A DNA stretch of 64,000 nt. Origin: Christiangramia oceanisediminis (GTDB lineage Bacteria > Bacteroidota > Bacteroidia > Flavobacteriales > Flavobacteriaceae). Positions within the stretch are counted from its first letter, which is position 1. The number at the start of each line of letters is the position of its first letter. The stretch covers positions 992,001 through 1,056,000 of the forward strand of contig NZ_JANCNS010000001.1 in NCBI RefSeq assembly GCF_022570735.2, read 5' to 3'. Under the pieces are notes generated by a model. That model did no database searches, was not told the origin of the DNA, and saw only the letters and a list, made by a program, of their open reading frames with translations. Position numbers and translations under genes: made by a program. Positions 26,819-35,898 of the stretch are shown here, piece after piece.

Positions 26819-26946
26819 AATATAACGGCTGCCAGGACGACCAGTCCAATCCCCATGCTCAACTCGATGAGAGCCTTGATAAAGGTCACATAAATGATAA
26901 GCAGTAAAACGATCAGGACTAATATTCCGAAGCCGTATTTCTTCAT
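26776..26946 (-). CDS. 56-residue membrane protein translationally coupled to pheS
   Basis: ATG at 26946 overlaps the pheS stop codon by one base (TAATG) and TAG is at 26776. The product has a short basic N-terminus (MKKYG), two hydrophobic helices (about 6-24 and 29-47, GFGILVLIVLLLIIYV and MGIGLVVLAAVILWFIW) and a basic tail (KKLKSKTQD), as expected for a two-helix inner-membrane protein. The following gene starts within it. The TAATG junction, hydrophobicity and positive-inside charge make it a probable real gene. No family is recognised. Confidence 0.7.
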   Translation of the reverse strand: MKKYGFGILVLIVLLLIIYVTFIKALIELSMGIGLVVLAAVILWFIWKKLKSKTQD

Positions 26947-27965
26947 TACAGTGCCGATTTGAATTGTTCCAGGAATCTAAGATCGTTCTCGTAGAACATT
27001 CTAATATCCTCGATCTGGTATAAAAGCATGGCAATTCGTTCTATTCCCATACCAAATGCAAAACCTGAATATTCCTTCGGGTCAATTCCGCAGTTTTTAA
27101 GAACATTTGGATCTACCATTCCGCAACCCATGATCTCGAGCCAGCCGGTACCCTTGGTGATACGGTAATCGGTTTCGGTTTCAAGTCCCCAGTAAACATC
27201 TACCTCGGCACTTGGTTCGGTGAACGGGAAGTAAGACGGTCTTAGCCTTATTTTCGATTTTCCGAATAACTGCTTGGTAAAATAAAGAATGGTTTGCTTT
27301 AGATCGGCAAACGAAACATCCTTATCTATATAAAGTCCCTCCACCTGGTGAAAGATACAGTGCGATCTTGCTGAAATAGCTTCATTCCTGAATACTCTTC
27401 CCGGTGAGATCGTCCGGATAGGCGGCTTGTTATTTTCCATATACCGTACCTGGACCGAAGAGGTGTGGGTTCTTAGCAGAATATCCGGATTTGTTTGTAT
27501 AAAAAAGGTATCCTGCATATCCCTGGCCGGGTGATATTCCGGAAGGTTGAGGGCGGTAAAATTATGCCAGTCGTCTTCCATTTCCGGGCCTTCGGAAACA
27601 TTAAAACCAATATTTGAAAAGATCTCTATGATCTGGTTCTTCACGATGGAAATAGGATGACGCGAGCCTATTTCAACAGGCTCTGCTGGCCTGCTAAGAT
27701 CCCCGTAGACACCCTTTTCTTCCTGATTCTTATCCAGCTCATCTTTAAGACTGTTAACTTTAGCCTGTGCAGTGGTCTTCAGTTCATTGATCACCTGGCC
27801 AAATTCCTTCTTTTGTTCGTTGGGAACATTTTTGAACTCGCTGAAGAAGTCATTCAGTATCCCTTTTTTTCCGAGATATTTGATTCTGAAGGCTTCTATT
27901 TCATCTTTGGTCTTCGCGTTAAAACTTTCAACCTCAGCAATATGCCCTTTAATTTTATCGATCAT
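26946..27965 (-). CDS. pheS: Phenylalanine--tRNA ligase alpha subunit
   Basis: The 339-residue protein has an N-terminal coiled coil (about 1-90) and a class II synthetase core. Motif 2 is around [21 protein letters not shown] and motif 3 is [30 protein letters not shown] and [12 protein letters not shown] are PheS hallmarks. With PheT (not in this window) it charges tRNA-Phe. The length is normal. It heads the three-gene minus-strand group 26381-27965. Confidence 0.96.
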   Translation of the reverse strand: MIDKIKGHIAEVESFNAKTKDEIEAFRIKYLGKKGILNDFFSEFKNVPNEQKKEFGQVINELKTTAQAKVNSLKDELDKNQEEKGVYGDLSRPAEPVEIGSRHPISIVKNQIIEIFSNIGFNVSEGPEMEDDWHNFTALNLPEYHPARDMQDTFFIQTNPDILLRTHTSSVQVRYMENNKPPIRTISPGRVFRNEAISARSHCIFHQVEGLYIDKDVSFADLKQTILYFTKQLFGKSKIRLRPSYFPFTEPSAEVDVYWGLETETDYRITKGTGWLEIMGCGMVDPNVLKNCGIDPKEYSGFAFGMGIERIAMLLYQIEDIRMFYENDLRFLEQFKSAL

Positions 27966-28009
27966 AGATGATTACTTTTCCGGAAGCGCAAATTTAATAA
28001 AATTTAATC

Positions 28010-28738
28010 CTAAACCTTTCCTTTTGAAGCCTTATTCCTGAGTGCAGCATTTGAATCGGCAAACATCTGGGTTCGCCTGTCTTCATAGATGAACTTGATA
28101 AGAAAGAATACCGAAATAGCCCCGAAAACATGCCAGAGCCAGTGAGTTCCCATTGGCATCACATAAACAAACCGGTCCATTAACCTGAAACTGATGGCCA
28201 GCCCAAAGCTTAAAAATGCCAGAAACACCCACCACCAATAATGGGTTCTCGTAGTGAAGAAGTACGTGATAATGGGCAGCAACAATCCAACAGCTGTACC
28301 AATATAACCTATTGAGGTTTTCAAAGAAACCGGCCAGGGGATCATCCTGATCCCGAAAACCAGGAATAGAATGATCAAAATCAGTAATAATCTTTGTTTT
28401 CGAGTTGCCTTCAGTTTAATTGTATAATACACCGAAACAGCCAGACACAGTATGACGATTGGCAACCAGTCCATATACATCCAAACATCATGGCTACGGG
28501 TTGCGTGGTAAACAGTACCCCCAATAAAGCCCAGCAAAAGCACCGGCAGACTCCAGGCGAGGAATCGATGATTATGGTAATCCCTGTAAACCTTTAAGGA
28601 AAAATAGATTATGATACCTAAGAACAGGATATTGCTGTAGGTATTGAAGGGTTCAACAGGTAACCTGCCCGCCAGGGTCTCCTGATAGATTGGACCGCTA
28701 TCAAAAGGGAAGGATTCCACGATCTGCTTCAGGGCCAT
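28010..28738 (-). CDS. Ceramidase-like (CREST superfamily) membrane protein
   Basis: The 242-residue protein has about seven transmembrane helices. GTVYHATRSHDVWMYMDWLPI supplies the His/Ser/Asp set and MGTHWLWHVFGA the His-x3-His pair, the metal-binding pattern of CREST hydrolases (alkaline ceramidases, PAQR receptors). Bacteroidota make sphingolipids and related sulfonolipids, so an amide lipid substrate is plausible but inferred. It starts directly after the stop of the gene at 28739, with which it forms an operon. Confidence 0.78.
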   Translation of the reverse strand: MALKQIVESFPFDSGPIYQETLAGRLPVEPFNTYSNILFLGIIIYFSLKVYRDYHNHRFLAWSLPVLLLGFIGGTVYHATRSHDVWMYMDWLPIVILCLAVSVYYTIKLKATRKQRLLLILIILFLVFGIRMIPWPVSLKTSIGYIGTAVGLLLPIITYFFTTRTHYWWWVFLAFLSFGLAISFRLMDRFVYVMPMGTHWLWHVFGAISVFFLIKFIYEDRRTQMFADSNAALRNKASKGKV

Positions 28739-29095
28739 TTATGAGATGTATTCTTTTTCCATAAAATAATGTACAATAGCTTCTTTCATCAAAACGCTTT
28801 GTTCACCTGCCTTTAAAGATGGCAGTTCCTCCTTCACCTTAAAATGTGGCCATCCCTCATCATCATAAAAATCAAATTCATAATAACCATAGGGCTCCAG
28901 TAAGGTACAAATAGCTATATGCATTAGATCTATCTTATGATCTTTTTTATATCTGCGGTGGGGCTGACCCAATTCCTGGACCCCTATTAAGTAAATAATA
29001 GCATCCAGCTCCATTAACTCACCATCTGCGAACTGCATGGATAGTTTCTGCTGAACTTTCTCCCATCGTTCTTTTAATTGTTCATCTCTTGCCAT
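28739..29095 (-). CDS. Conserved hypothetical protein, 118 residues
   Basis: The soluble, mixed alpha/beta protein has charged helices (MARDEQLKERWEKVQQKL) and a YGYYEFDFYDDEGWPHF strand pair. It has no signal peptide or membrane segment and I recognise no family. The next gene (ceramidase-like) begins at the following base, so the two are coupled. A TATCTTTG box on the minus strand at 29100-29107 ends 4 bases before the start codon and may be the -7 element of a near-leaderless transcript. Confidence 0.65.
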   Translation of the reverse strand: MARDEQLKERWEKVQQKLSMQFADGELMELDAIIYLIGVQELGQPHRRYKKDHKIDLMHIAICTLLEPYGYYEFDFYDDEGWPHFKVKEELPSLKAGEQSVLMKEAIVHYFMEKEYIS

Positions 29096-29140
29096 ATTGC
29101 AAAGATAATTCCTAGATTTAATTATTCTTATATTTGAGAT

Positions 29141-29671
29141 ATGAATACCGTGGATATTATTTTAAGCCTGGTACTGCTCTACGGACTGGTACGGGGCTTT
29201 TTTAGAGGCCTTCTTACCGAACTGGCTTCGCTGGTTGGGATCGTGGCCGGAATTTACGGAGCCGTTCATTTTTCTCATTTCCTGAGTGATTTTTTAACCA
29301 ATCAGGTAGAATGGAAACCTCAGTATATAAATTTAATAAGCTTTGCGATCACTTTCGTAATCATTGTGGTACTTGTTTCCCTTGCCGGAAAAATGCTTAC
29401 CAAAGTAGCTGCTTTTGCCGCCCTGGGAGTGGTGAATAAAATCCTTGGTTCGGCTTTTGGGATGATCAAGTCGGCCTTTGTAGCCAGCGTTATCATCATG
29501 TTCTTTAAAGCTACTAATGAGCGTATCGAGATCGTGGAGGATAAAACGCTCAGCGAGTCAATTCTTTATGAACCAGTAGAAAGCATTGCCCCTATCATTC
29601 TTCCTTCCATAATCAAGCAGGTTCGGGAACGGGACCTTCTGGAAGATTCTGGAGATGAAAACCTGATATAA
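29141..29671 (+). CDS. CvpA family membrane protein
   Basis: The 176-residue protein begins MNTVDIILSLVLLYGLVRGFFRGLL, the CvpA signature, with four hydrophobic helices (about 2-22, 28-48, 63-83, 102-122) and a soluble acidic C-terminus. In E. coli CvpA is needed for colicin V production and bile resistance; here it is an inner-membrane protein of unclear role. TATATTTG at 29129-29136 lies 4 bases ahead of the ATG. It is divergent from the hypothetical gene at 28739 and ends at a strong terminator. Confidence 0.9.
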   Translation: MNTVDIILSLVLLYGLVRGFFRGLLTELASLVGIVAGIYGAVHFSHFLSDFLTNQVEWKPQYINLISFAITFVIIVVLVSLAGKMLTKVAAFAALGVVNKILGSAFGMIKSAFVASVIIMFFKATNERIEIVEDKTLSESILYEPVESIAPIILPSIIKQVRERDLLEDSGDENLI

Positions 29672-29674
29672 AAA

Positions 29675-29709
29675 ATCCGGCAAACCACCATAACTGGCTT
29701 TTGCCGGAT
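29675..29709 (+). terminator. Bidirectional terminator between CvpA and carbonic anhydrase genes
   Basis: ATCCGGCAAA (29675-29684) pairs perfectly with TTTGCCGGAT (29700-29709), with complementary inner bases (GCC and GGC regions) and an A run at the left. It lies between convergent genes. Confidence 0.7.
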
Positions 29710-29727
29710 GTAAATATTCTGAAAGTC

Positions 29728-30351
29728 TTACAGGAGACTAACCTTTCCTGTAGAGATGGAGTAGACTCCTCCTACGATCTTGATCTCTCCATTCTTTTCC
29801 ATTTCATTAAGAATAGGACTTTTTTCCCTGATCCTGTTCATGGTAAGTTTCACATTGTTCTCTACCACGCCAGCCACAAATGAATCGTTCTTGGAACTTC
29901 TCTCACCATCGGTTTGAGTAGCCTCAACTGCAGGTTTAATATTACTAAGCAGGTGGGTGATGTTGCCAAGCTCTACATGGTCGCAGGCAGCTTTCACCGC
30001 ACCACAGGCTTCATGGCCCAGCACCAGCACCAATTTACTTCCTGCTACTTTACAGGAATATTCCATACTTCCAAGGATATCGGTATTCTCAAAATTCCCG
30101 GCCACCCGGGCTACAAAAATATCTCCAACACCCTGATCGAATACTGTTTCAACCGGTACCCGTGAATCGATACAGCTCAGTACCACGGCCTGTGGCCACT
30201 GTCCTCCACTGGTTTTATCGATCTGGCTGGAATAATCCCTTTCATGCATATTCTTATTGGTAAACCTTTCATTTCCCGCCATCAGGTCATTGAGAACATC
30301 ATCCGGGCTTAGTTTAGTTTGCTTTTCTTTATCTATAATCTCTTTAATCAT
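29728..30351 (-). CDS. Beta-class carbonic anhydrase
   Basis: The 207-residue enzyme interconverts CO2 and bicarbonate. Zinc ligands Cys60, His113 and Cys116 are in CIDSRVP and GHEACGAV, with the catalytic Asp62-Arg64 pair. There is no signal peptide, so it is cytoplasmic. It lies 22 bases after the SulP transporter gene on the same strand; the pair probably forms a bicarbonate uptake and conversion unit. Confidence 0.94.
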   Translation of the reverse strand: MIKEIIDKEKQTKLSPDDVLNDLMAGNERFTNKNMHERDYSSQIDKTSGGQWPQAVVLSCIDSRVPVETVFDQGVGDIFVARVAGNFENTDILGSMEYSCKVAGSKLVLVLGHEACGAVKAACDHVELGNITHLLSNIKPAVEATQTDGERSSKNDSFVAGVVENNVKLTMNRIREKSPILNEMEKNGEIKIVGGVYSISTGKVSLL

Positions 30352-30373
30352 CGCTTTAAAATTTTTGATTTAA

Positions 30374-31972
30374 CTATAATTTGCGAGCCTCAGCAGGCTC
30401 ATGTTTCTTTTCCAACTGAAAGAATTCGTAATAACTCTCAGGATTCTCGATAATCCCCCTTTCAGATATTAACTTGATATCTATATTTCTTTCTTCAGCT
30501 TTAATTTTAAAATCATCCAGTATCTCGATAATATCATCATCGAGGTATTTAGTACGGGTAACATCCATAATAAGATATGAATTTTTTTCCAGCCTGTTCA
30601 GCTCCTTGATGATCGCACCTTTGTTGATAAAGGTTACTTCTTCGGCAAGAGTCATTTTAACATTTTTACCTCCGTTGTCCAGGTTTTCCATATGTAGGAA
30701 ATAAGAATTCTGGTAGTTTTTGATGAGAATTACTGCAATTCCCACTAGCAGTCCAAGACTAATACCTATTAGAAGATCCCCAAATACGATCCCGGTGATG
30801 GTCACCATGAATGGCACGAACTGCTTCCATCCTTTCAAATACATTTCCTTGAAAAGAGCTGGTTTAGCTAACTTATAACCTACTAAGAACAGGATCGCTG
30901 CCAATACCGAAAGTGGTATATAATTCAGGATATTTGGAATGATGATAATGGAGATCAACAGCAGGAATCCATGCATGATGGCAGACATTTTTGTCTGACC
31001 ACCAGACTGGATGTTTGCAGAACTTCGTACGATCACCTGTGTAATAGGTAATCCACCTATCAATCCAGACATCAGGTTACCGGTTCCCTGTGCAAATAAC
31101 TCCCGGTTGGTAGGGGTGGTACGTTTATGAGGATCTAATTTATCGGTTGCTTCCACGCAAAGAAGTGTTTCCAAACTGGCAACCAGTGCGATGGTAAAAC
31201 CGGTCACCCATATTTGAACCGTCCCGATCATTTCCAGGGAAGGAAAGGTGAACTGTCCCAGAAACGAATCTAAACTATCCGGCACCGGAACATTAACAAG
31301 ATGGTCTGCAGAAATAGCGAAGATTTCAGAGTCCCTTGTAAGCAGGTAAAAAACGATCCCCACAACTACAGCCACCAGCGGACCCTGCACCAGTTTAAAG
31401 AATTTACCCTTTTTAGACAGGACCGCTTCCCAAAGAACGAGTATCGTCATCCCGATCACCGCAATTAAGGTGGCGCCTGGACTAATATTATTGAAAACAT
31501 TGAAGATTTCTGAAAAGGTATTTTCCCCATCAACCTGGAAAAAAGCCCAGTCTCCCTGGGGATCACTATCATAACCGAAGAAATGAGGAATTTGTTTCAG
31601 AATAATAATAATCCCGATACCTGTAAGCATTCCCTTAATGACCGAATTAGGAAAATAATATCCGATGATCCCGGCTTTTAAAAGACCAAACCCAATCTGA
31701 ATAGCCCCTGCGATTACAACGGCCAGCAATAGGTTTTCATAACCAATAGTGGAGATGGCTGCGAGCACGATAGCTGCAAGACCAGCTGCCGGACCACTAA
31801 CTCCAAGGCTGGAACCACTAATAGCCCCAACAACTATTCCCCCAATTATACCTGCAATAAGGCCTGAAAACAGTGGAGCACCACTGGCTAATGCGATTCC
31901 AAGACATAAGGGAATAGCTACGAAAAATACGACGATACTTGCAGGAAAATCTTTATTAAGATGTTTGAACAT
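30374..31972 (-). CDS. SulP family inorganic anion transporter with STAS domain
   Basis: The 532-residue protein has an N-terminal membrane domain of 12-14 helices (about 10-420; SGAPLFSGLIAGIIGG, GVSGPAAGLAAIVL, LPITQVIVRSSANIQSGG) and a C-terminal STAS domain (about 435-520). It belongs to the SulP family, which imports sulfate or bicarbonate. Linkage to carbonic anhydrase 22 bases downstream favours bicarbonate, by analogy with BicA-like systems. Upstream (31973-32112) are two TCACCTGA copies and a 7-bp inverted repeat at 32080-32096. Confidence 0.92.
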   Translation of the reverse strand: MFKHLNKDFPASIVVFFVAIPLCLGIALASGAPLFSGLIAGIIGGIVVGAISGSSLGVSGPAAGLAAIVLAAISTIGYENLLLAVVIAGAIQIGFGLLKAGIIGYYFPNSVIKGMLTGIGIIIILKQIPHFFGYDSDPQGDWAFFQVDGENTFSEIFNVFNNISPGATLIAVIGMTILVLWEAVLSKKGKFFKLVQGPLVAVVVGIVFYLLTRDSEIFAISADHLVNVPVPDSLDSFLGQFTFPSLEMIGTVQIWVTGFTIALVASLETLLCVEATDKLDPHKRTTPTNRELFAQGTGNLMSGLIGGLPITQVIVRSSANIQSGGQTKMSAIMHGFLLLISIIIIPNILNYIPLSVLAAILFLVGYKLAKPALFKEMYLKGWKQFVPFMVTITGIVFGDLLIGISLGLLVGIAVILIKNYQNSYFLHMENLDNGGKNVKMTLAEEVTFINKGAIIKELNRLEKNSYLIMDVTRTKYLDDDIIEILDDFKIKAEERNIDIKLISERGIIENPESYYEFFQLEKKHEPAEARKL

Positions 31973-32112
31973 AATTTTATATAATTGATCCCAGTGATCC
32001 CTGAAACTTTTTAGATCACCTGAATGGTTGGTTTGATAAATAATTAAAATCCCGTCCCAGTAAGAATGAAACGGTCACCTGATTGCATGGCAATCACTTA
32101 GAAAATAACGCG

Positions 32113-32403
32113 TTATGCGTTTTTGGGAGGAGGCGATGTTATGGAGAGGAAAACGCCATAATAATCGTCTAAATAGTAGAAACCAGCTTCTCTCCTGGTT
32201 TGAAGAAAATGAATACTTTCATAATTCGATTCTATTTCTTCATAAGTATATTCAAAATTGATCTGGTTCTTGGAAGAGCTTTCTTCTTCGTTCGCATTGT
32301 ACACAATTGGGATATCGATATCACCATCGATTAAACAATCCAGGGTATTCATACCTAAAAATGCAACAAATACCAATGCAAGTATGTGGGAAAATATCTT
32401 CAC
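32113..32403 (-). CDS. Small exported or membrane-anchored protein
   Basis: The 96-residue protein has an N-terminal hydrophobic segment (MKIFSHILALVFVAFLG), then an acidic, Asn/Ser/Tyr-rich body and the C-terminal SPPPKNA. Short flavobacterial proteins of this type are common next to transporter genes, and I recognise no function. It precedes the SulP gene on the same strand by 140 bases and may have its own promoter. Confidence 0.55.
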   Translation of the reverse strand: MKIFSHILALVFVAFLGMNTLDCLIDGDIDIPIVYNANEEESSSKNQINFEYTYEEIESNYESIHFLQTRREAGFYYLDDYYGVFLSITSPPPKNA

Positions 32404-32480
32404 AATAGCTAAAATAGAAGAATTTTAAGATATCTAATAATAGATTGGCAGAACAATTTTTAAGAAAATGTGAATTTTGT

Positions 32481-33230
32481 TTAAAGTTTTCTCACATCTT
32501 CGGTCTTAATCCAGCCTTGCGCGCCATTTGCAAGTTCTATCTTAGACCACTCCTGGTAGTTCTCAAGGATGCGGGCCTTGGTGCCTTCGTGCAATTCAAA
32601 ACTGCTTTCTCCTCGTAGATTTGGTTCATCACGAACTTCGGTCTCCTCTGCAAAAATAATAGCGTACTGATTGTTCTCAATATAGCTCTCCTGCTGGAAG
32701 GCAAATATTACAGAAACCAGGCTAAAGATCAACATGGCCATGGCCCCACCAAAAAGCAGTCTTTTGTATAAGGGAGTAGCCGAAAAGTAATATAGAAGGA
32801 AAAGAACCACGAATACAACCGAAAATACAATGCTCAAAACAGCCCAGGTATTATAGCTGAATACCGCAATAAGATCATTAAACCACCTGTCTATTCCGGT
32901 TTGTTCTACGGCTTCGATGTCATCAATAGCCATATTACGTGCGAATTCGATATTGTTCCTGATATCTTCATCTCCGGGGTCCAGCTGTAAAGCCTTTTCA
33001 TAATGGTAGATACTTGGTGCAACCCGGTTTAATTTATAGTAGGAGTTTCCAAGATTATAATATACCTCAGCCGAAGCCTCGCCGTTTTCGAGAATTTCCT
33101 CGTACTTCGCCGCTGCTTCTTCATAGTTTCCGTTTTGGTAAGCAGTGTTTGCCGCCTCAAAAAGATCTTCTCCCTGGCCAAATACGCCAAAACCTAATAA
33201 CAAAAAACTTAATAAGATCAATTTTTTCAT
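32481..33230 (-). CDS. batE: BatE: TPR-membrane-SH3 protein of the aerotolerance operon
   Basis: The 249-residue protein has a signal peptide (MKKLILLSFLLLGFGVFGQ) and two or three TPR repeats (about 22-100: ANTAYQNGNYEEAAAKYEEI, AEVYYNLGNSYYKLNRVAPSI). Two membrane helices (about 128-150 and 156-178) follow, and then a C-terminal bacterial SH3-like domain (about 188-247: GTKARILENYQEWSKIELANG). This matches BatE of Bacteroidota. It is the last gene of the moxR-bat operon and lies 2 bases after batD. The SH3-like end is likely to touch peptidoglycan or partner proteins. Confidence 0.87.
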   Translation of the reverse strand: MKKLILLSFLLLGFGVFGQGEDLFEAANTAYQNGNYEEAAAKYEEILENGEASAEVYYNLGNSYYKLNRVAPSIYHYEKALQLDPGDEDIRNNIEFARNMAIDDIEAVEQTGIDRWFNDLIAVFSYNTWAVLSIVFSVVFVVLFLLYYFSATPLYKRLLFGGAMAMLIFSLVSVIFAFQQESYIENNQYAIIFAEETEVRDEPNLRGESSFELHEGTKARILENYQEWSKIELANGAQGWIKTEDVRKL

Positions 33231-33232
33231 TA

Positions 33233-34990
33233 TTACAATTGTTTATCTAGGGTTGAGATTACACTAACCGATTTTTCATAATCCTGCTGCATGGCATCCC
33301 TGGAAGCAGGGGTATACCTTGCATATTCACAGCTCTCCAATAAGGATATAAAATCGGCGTTGGTCTGCTGGTCTACCTTCTTATCCTGAAGCAGGGACTG
33401 TATACGCTCCTTGCTCATCTCGCTGGTTTGAATACGCAGCTTGGCCTTCAAATAATTATGCATCGAACGTTCAAGTGCCAGGTAAAATTCTTTTTGATTT
33501 CCAAGATTTCGTTTGGCTTCAGAAAGGTATCGGCGTGCAAGTTTATCCGCTTTTCTAATACGATTCCCTTTTATATCGCGAGCACGTTCTTCTCTTTTCT
33601 TTCCGAAGAGAATAAAAAGAGGGATCGCGGCCAGAGGTAATACCAGCGCACTCCAGAAACCTAAAGAGCCCAGGAAGTTGTCATCATCCATAGACCTGAG
33701 ACTGGTCTTTAATTTTATAAATCTGAACTGCTCATCAGGAATAGAAACTGCCTGCCTGCTGGAATTCGAAATTCCGCTGGGTTCGTTCCCTGCAAGCGGA
33801 CCACTATCCACATTGATCAGGATCTCCTCAGAATTCATGGTCTTATAGGTTTCAGTCGAAGGGTCGAAATAGGAAAAGGAAAGTGCCGGAATTGGATATT
33901 TTCCCTTACGTGTTGGCACTATGGTATAGGTTTCAGAAATGCTTCCCTGCATACCATTGAGATTCGTGTTTACATTTTCCACTCGTTCCGGATCGTACAT
34001 TTCAAGCGAAGAAGGAGCGGTAAGATCTGGAAGCTCAAATAACTTCAGGTTTCCATTTCCTTTCACCTCGACCTTTGCCTGTAAACTTTCACCTGCATTT
34101 AACTCATCCTTATTCGTGTTCACGTTAAAACTGAATTTCCCTACAGCCCCGGTGAAATTGGCAGGCTTGCCGTCTGGTAATTGCTTTACATTGATGGTCT
34201 TGTTATCTGCCGCTACGGTTTTATTGACCGTTTTATAGATTCGGCTACCAAAAATGTCCCTTCTTTCGCTGGGAACATCTACCGCGATGGAAAGGGTAAG
34301 GGGTTCAATATTGAGTTCTCCGCTTTTCTGTGGATAGAGAATAGTCTTTCTAAGGATTACATAACGATAAGGCTCCCCTCGAAATTCACCGTTTTCAACC
34401 CTTAATTGCTGAATGTCGATACTCTGACTCCAGAAGTCGTTGTATTTTGGACTGTCAAGTTCGCGCCAGTTGCTAACGCTCACCCTCGGGCTAACATAAA
34501 GCTTATAAACAATAGTAATGGCTTCGTTGAGATATGGATTAGCATTAGAGACCTCGGCGACCAGGTGAAGGTTGTCTTCAGCGATCAGCTCAGTATTGTC
34601 ACCATCGGTTGGTTTATCTACCGCGGCCGTAATTTCTACTGCTAAAGGAGAAGTCTTGTAAATTTCGTCATCTATCAGCACCTCAGCCTGGCCAATCGTT
34701 AATTTCCCCCGTTTTTTAGGCTGAAGGTAAAAACTATAGACCTTGGAATATTCCATTTTCCCGTTCAGGATAGAATGGCTGATCTTCTGGTTTGGACCTC
34801 CAACCACGGTAAATCCGTCGAAGGAAGGAGGTTTGAAGTTATCTCCATCTTCGTTCATTTCAAAATCAACCCGCAGGCGTTCATTGATCCCCAGTTTTTC
34901 CCTGCTCACTTTAGCCTCAAAGCGAACCTGGGCCTGGATCACACCCCCGGCAAACAGTAAAAAACTCAATACCAAGTACTTCAGTTTCAT
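33233..34990 (-). CDS. batD: BatD: oxygen-tolerance protein
   Basis: The 585-residue protein has a signal peptide (cleavage near VIQAQ). The large exported part (22-440) consists of repeated immunoglobulin-like beta domains (FEAKVSREKLGINERLRVDFEM, FSFNVNTNKDELNAGESLQAKVEVKG). One membrane helix lies at about 448-468 (FWSALVLPLAAIPLFILFG), followed by a cytoplasmic helical tail with a REERARDIKGNRIRK stretch. This is the BatD family. It lies 50 bases after batC and 2 bases before batE. Bat proteins are linked to oxygen tolerance in Bacteroides, although the molecular task is unsettled. Confidence 0.92.
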   Translation of the reverse strand: MKLKYLVLSFLLFAGGVIQAQVRFEAKVSREKLGINERLRVDFEMNEDGDNFKPPSFDGFTVVGGPNQKISHSILNGKMEYSKVYSFYLQPKKRGKLTIGQAEVLIDDEIYKTSPLAVEITAAVDKPTDGDNTELIAEDNLHLVAEVSNANPYLNEAITIVYKLYVSPRVSVSNWRELDSPKYNDFWSQSIDIQQLRVENGEFRGEPYRYVILRKTILYPQKSGELNIEPLTLSIAVDVPSERRDIFGSRIYKTVNKTVAADNKTINVKQLPDGKPANFTGAVGKFSFNVNTNKDELNAGESLQAKVEVKGNGNLKLFELPDLTAPSSLEMYDPERVENVNTNLNGMQGSISETYTIVPTRKGKYPIPALSFSYFDPSTETYKTMNSEEILINVDSGPLAGNEPSGISNSSRQAVSIPDEQFRFIKLKTSLRSMDDDNFLGSLGFWSALVLPLAAIPLFILFGKKREERARDIKGNRIRKADKLARRYLSEAKRNLGNQKEFYLALERSMHNYLKAKLRIQTSEMSKERIQSLLQDKKVDQQTNADFISLLESCEYARYTPASRDAMQQDYEKSVSVISTLDKQL

Positions 34991-35040
34991 CTTTTTTCTC
35001 CTTACAATCAGTCCTTTTGGTCGAAATTACAGCAAAAATG

Positions 35041-35898
35041 TTACCAATCTTTTTCAGATTTGACTTTCACTCCTTTTGCCTTTTCAGCGTTGATCTTATC
35101 CTGAACTTTTTTCTCTTCATTGTTCATCGCCTCCAGCAGGTTGTTTATTTGCTGTGGTGAAAGCTGGCCTTGTGCAGGTCTGGGTTGTTGTTGCTGCTGG
35201 TTATCGGTTTCTCCCTGATCTTTCTGTTGCTGGTCTCCCTGCTCCTTTTCATTTTTCTCATTCTCATTACCTTCCTGCTCATCCTGCTTATTCTCACCTT
35301 CATCACCAGGCTTCTGGTCCTGGTTCTGATCTTCACCACCTTCACCATCCTGGTTCTGCTGCTGCTTGTCTTCCTTCTCTTCATCGCTTTCTCCACCGCT
35401 ATTCTGATCCTGGTTCTGATCCTGGTTTTGCTGTTCCTTCTCCAGCATCTTTTTCGCGAGGGCCAGGTTATACCGTGTTTCATCATCGGTTGGATCATTG
35501 CGCAAGGCATCCTTAAAGGCATCTACTGCCTCCTGATATTGCTTTTGCTGCATATAGGTGTTCCCCAGGTTATGATAAATACGATGTTTGTCTTCCTTTG
35601 TTGCAGCTACCTCTGCGGCTTCCTTTAATCTGCTTTCTGCATTCACCGATTTTTCCTTGGTGTAATACAGGTTTCCCATATTATACTTGGCGTCCACATT
35701 ATCAGGTGCCTTGGCAATTGCTTTTCGGTAAGAAGCCTCGGCTTCGGCAAAATTGTTATCAGACAGTGCTTCCTGGGCCTCAGCCACATAGTCATAAGAC
35801 TGCCTGAGCAGTTTTTCAGGTTTTTCCTGCGCATTCATATAGCCTAAGCCGAACAGGCAGATAATCGCCACCAGGATATTTTTCAGCTTAATTTTCAT
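35041..35898 (-). CDS. batC: BatC: TPR protein with Gln/Asn/Glu-rich tail
   Basis: From the ATG at 35898 the product is 285 residues (MKIKLKNILVAIICLFGLGYMNAQ signal in the family style). An ATG nine codons upstream would place a charged stretch before the signal and is unlikely. TPR repeats occupy about 25-150 (AEASYRKAIAKAPDNVDAKYNMG, RIYHNLGNTYMQQ). A low-complexity region of Gln, Asn, Asp, Glu and Gly follows (about 155-250), and then a PAQGQLSPQQINNLLEAM helix. The low-complexity DNA gives long spurious reading frames on the other strand. It overlaps batB by 11 bases. Confidence 0.88.
   Translation of the reverse strand: MKIKLKNILVAIICLFGLGYMNAQEKPEKLLRQSYDYVAEAQEALSDNNFAEAEASYRKAIAKAPDNVDAKYNMGNLYYTKEKSVNAESRLKEAAEVAATKEDKHRIYHNLGNTYMQQKQYQEAVDAFKDALRNDPTDDETRYNLALAKKMLEKEQQNQDQNQDQNSGGESDEEKEDKQQQNQDGEGGEDQNQDQKPGDEGENKQDEQEGNENEKNEKEQGDQQQKDQGETDNQQQQQPRPAQGQLSPQQINNLLEAMNNEEKKVQDKINAEKAKGVKVKSEKDW

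Noticed and set aside
26819-27034. N-terminal extension of the gene at 26381 into pheS
   Set aside because: It lies inside pheS in another frame and lacks protein-like sequence; the ATG at 26818 is preferred.
35145-35628. Long reading frames on both strands over batC
   Set aside because: They mirror the Gln/Asn/Glu-rich low-complexity repeat of batC and have no own signals.
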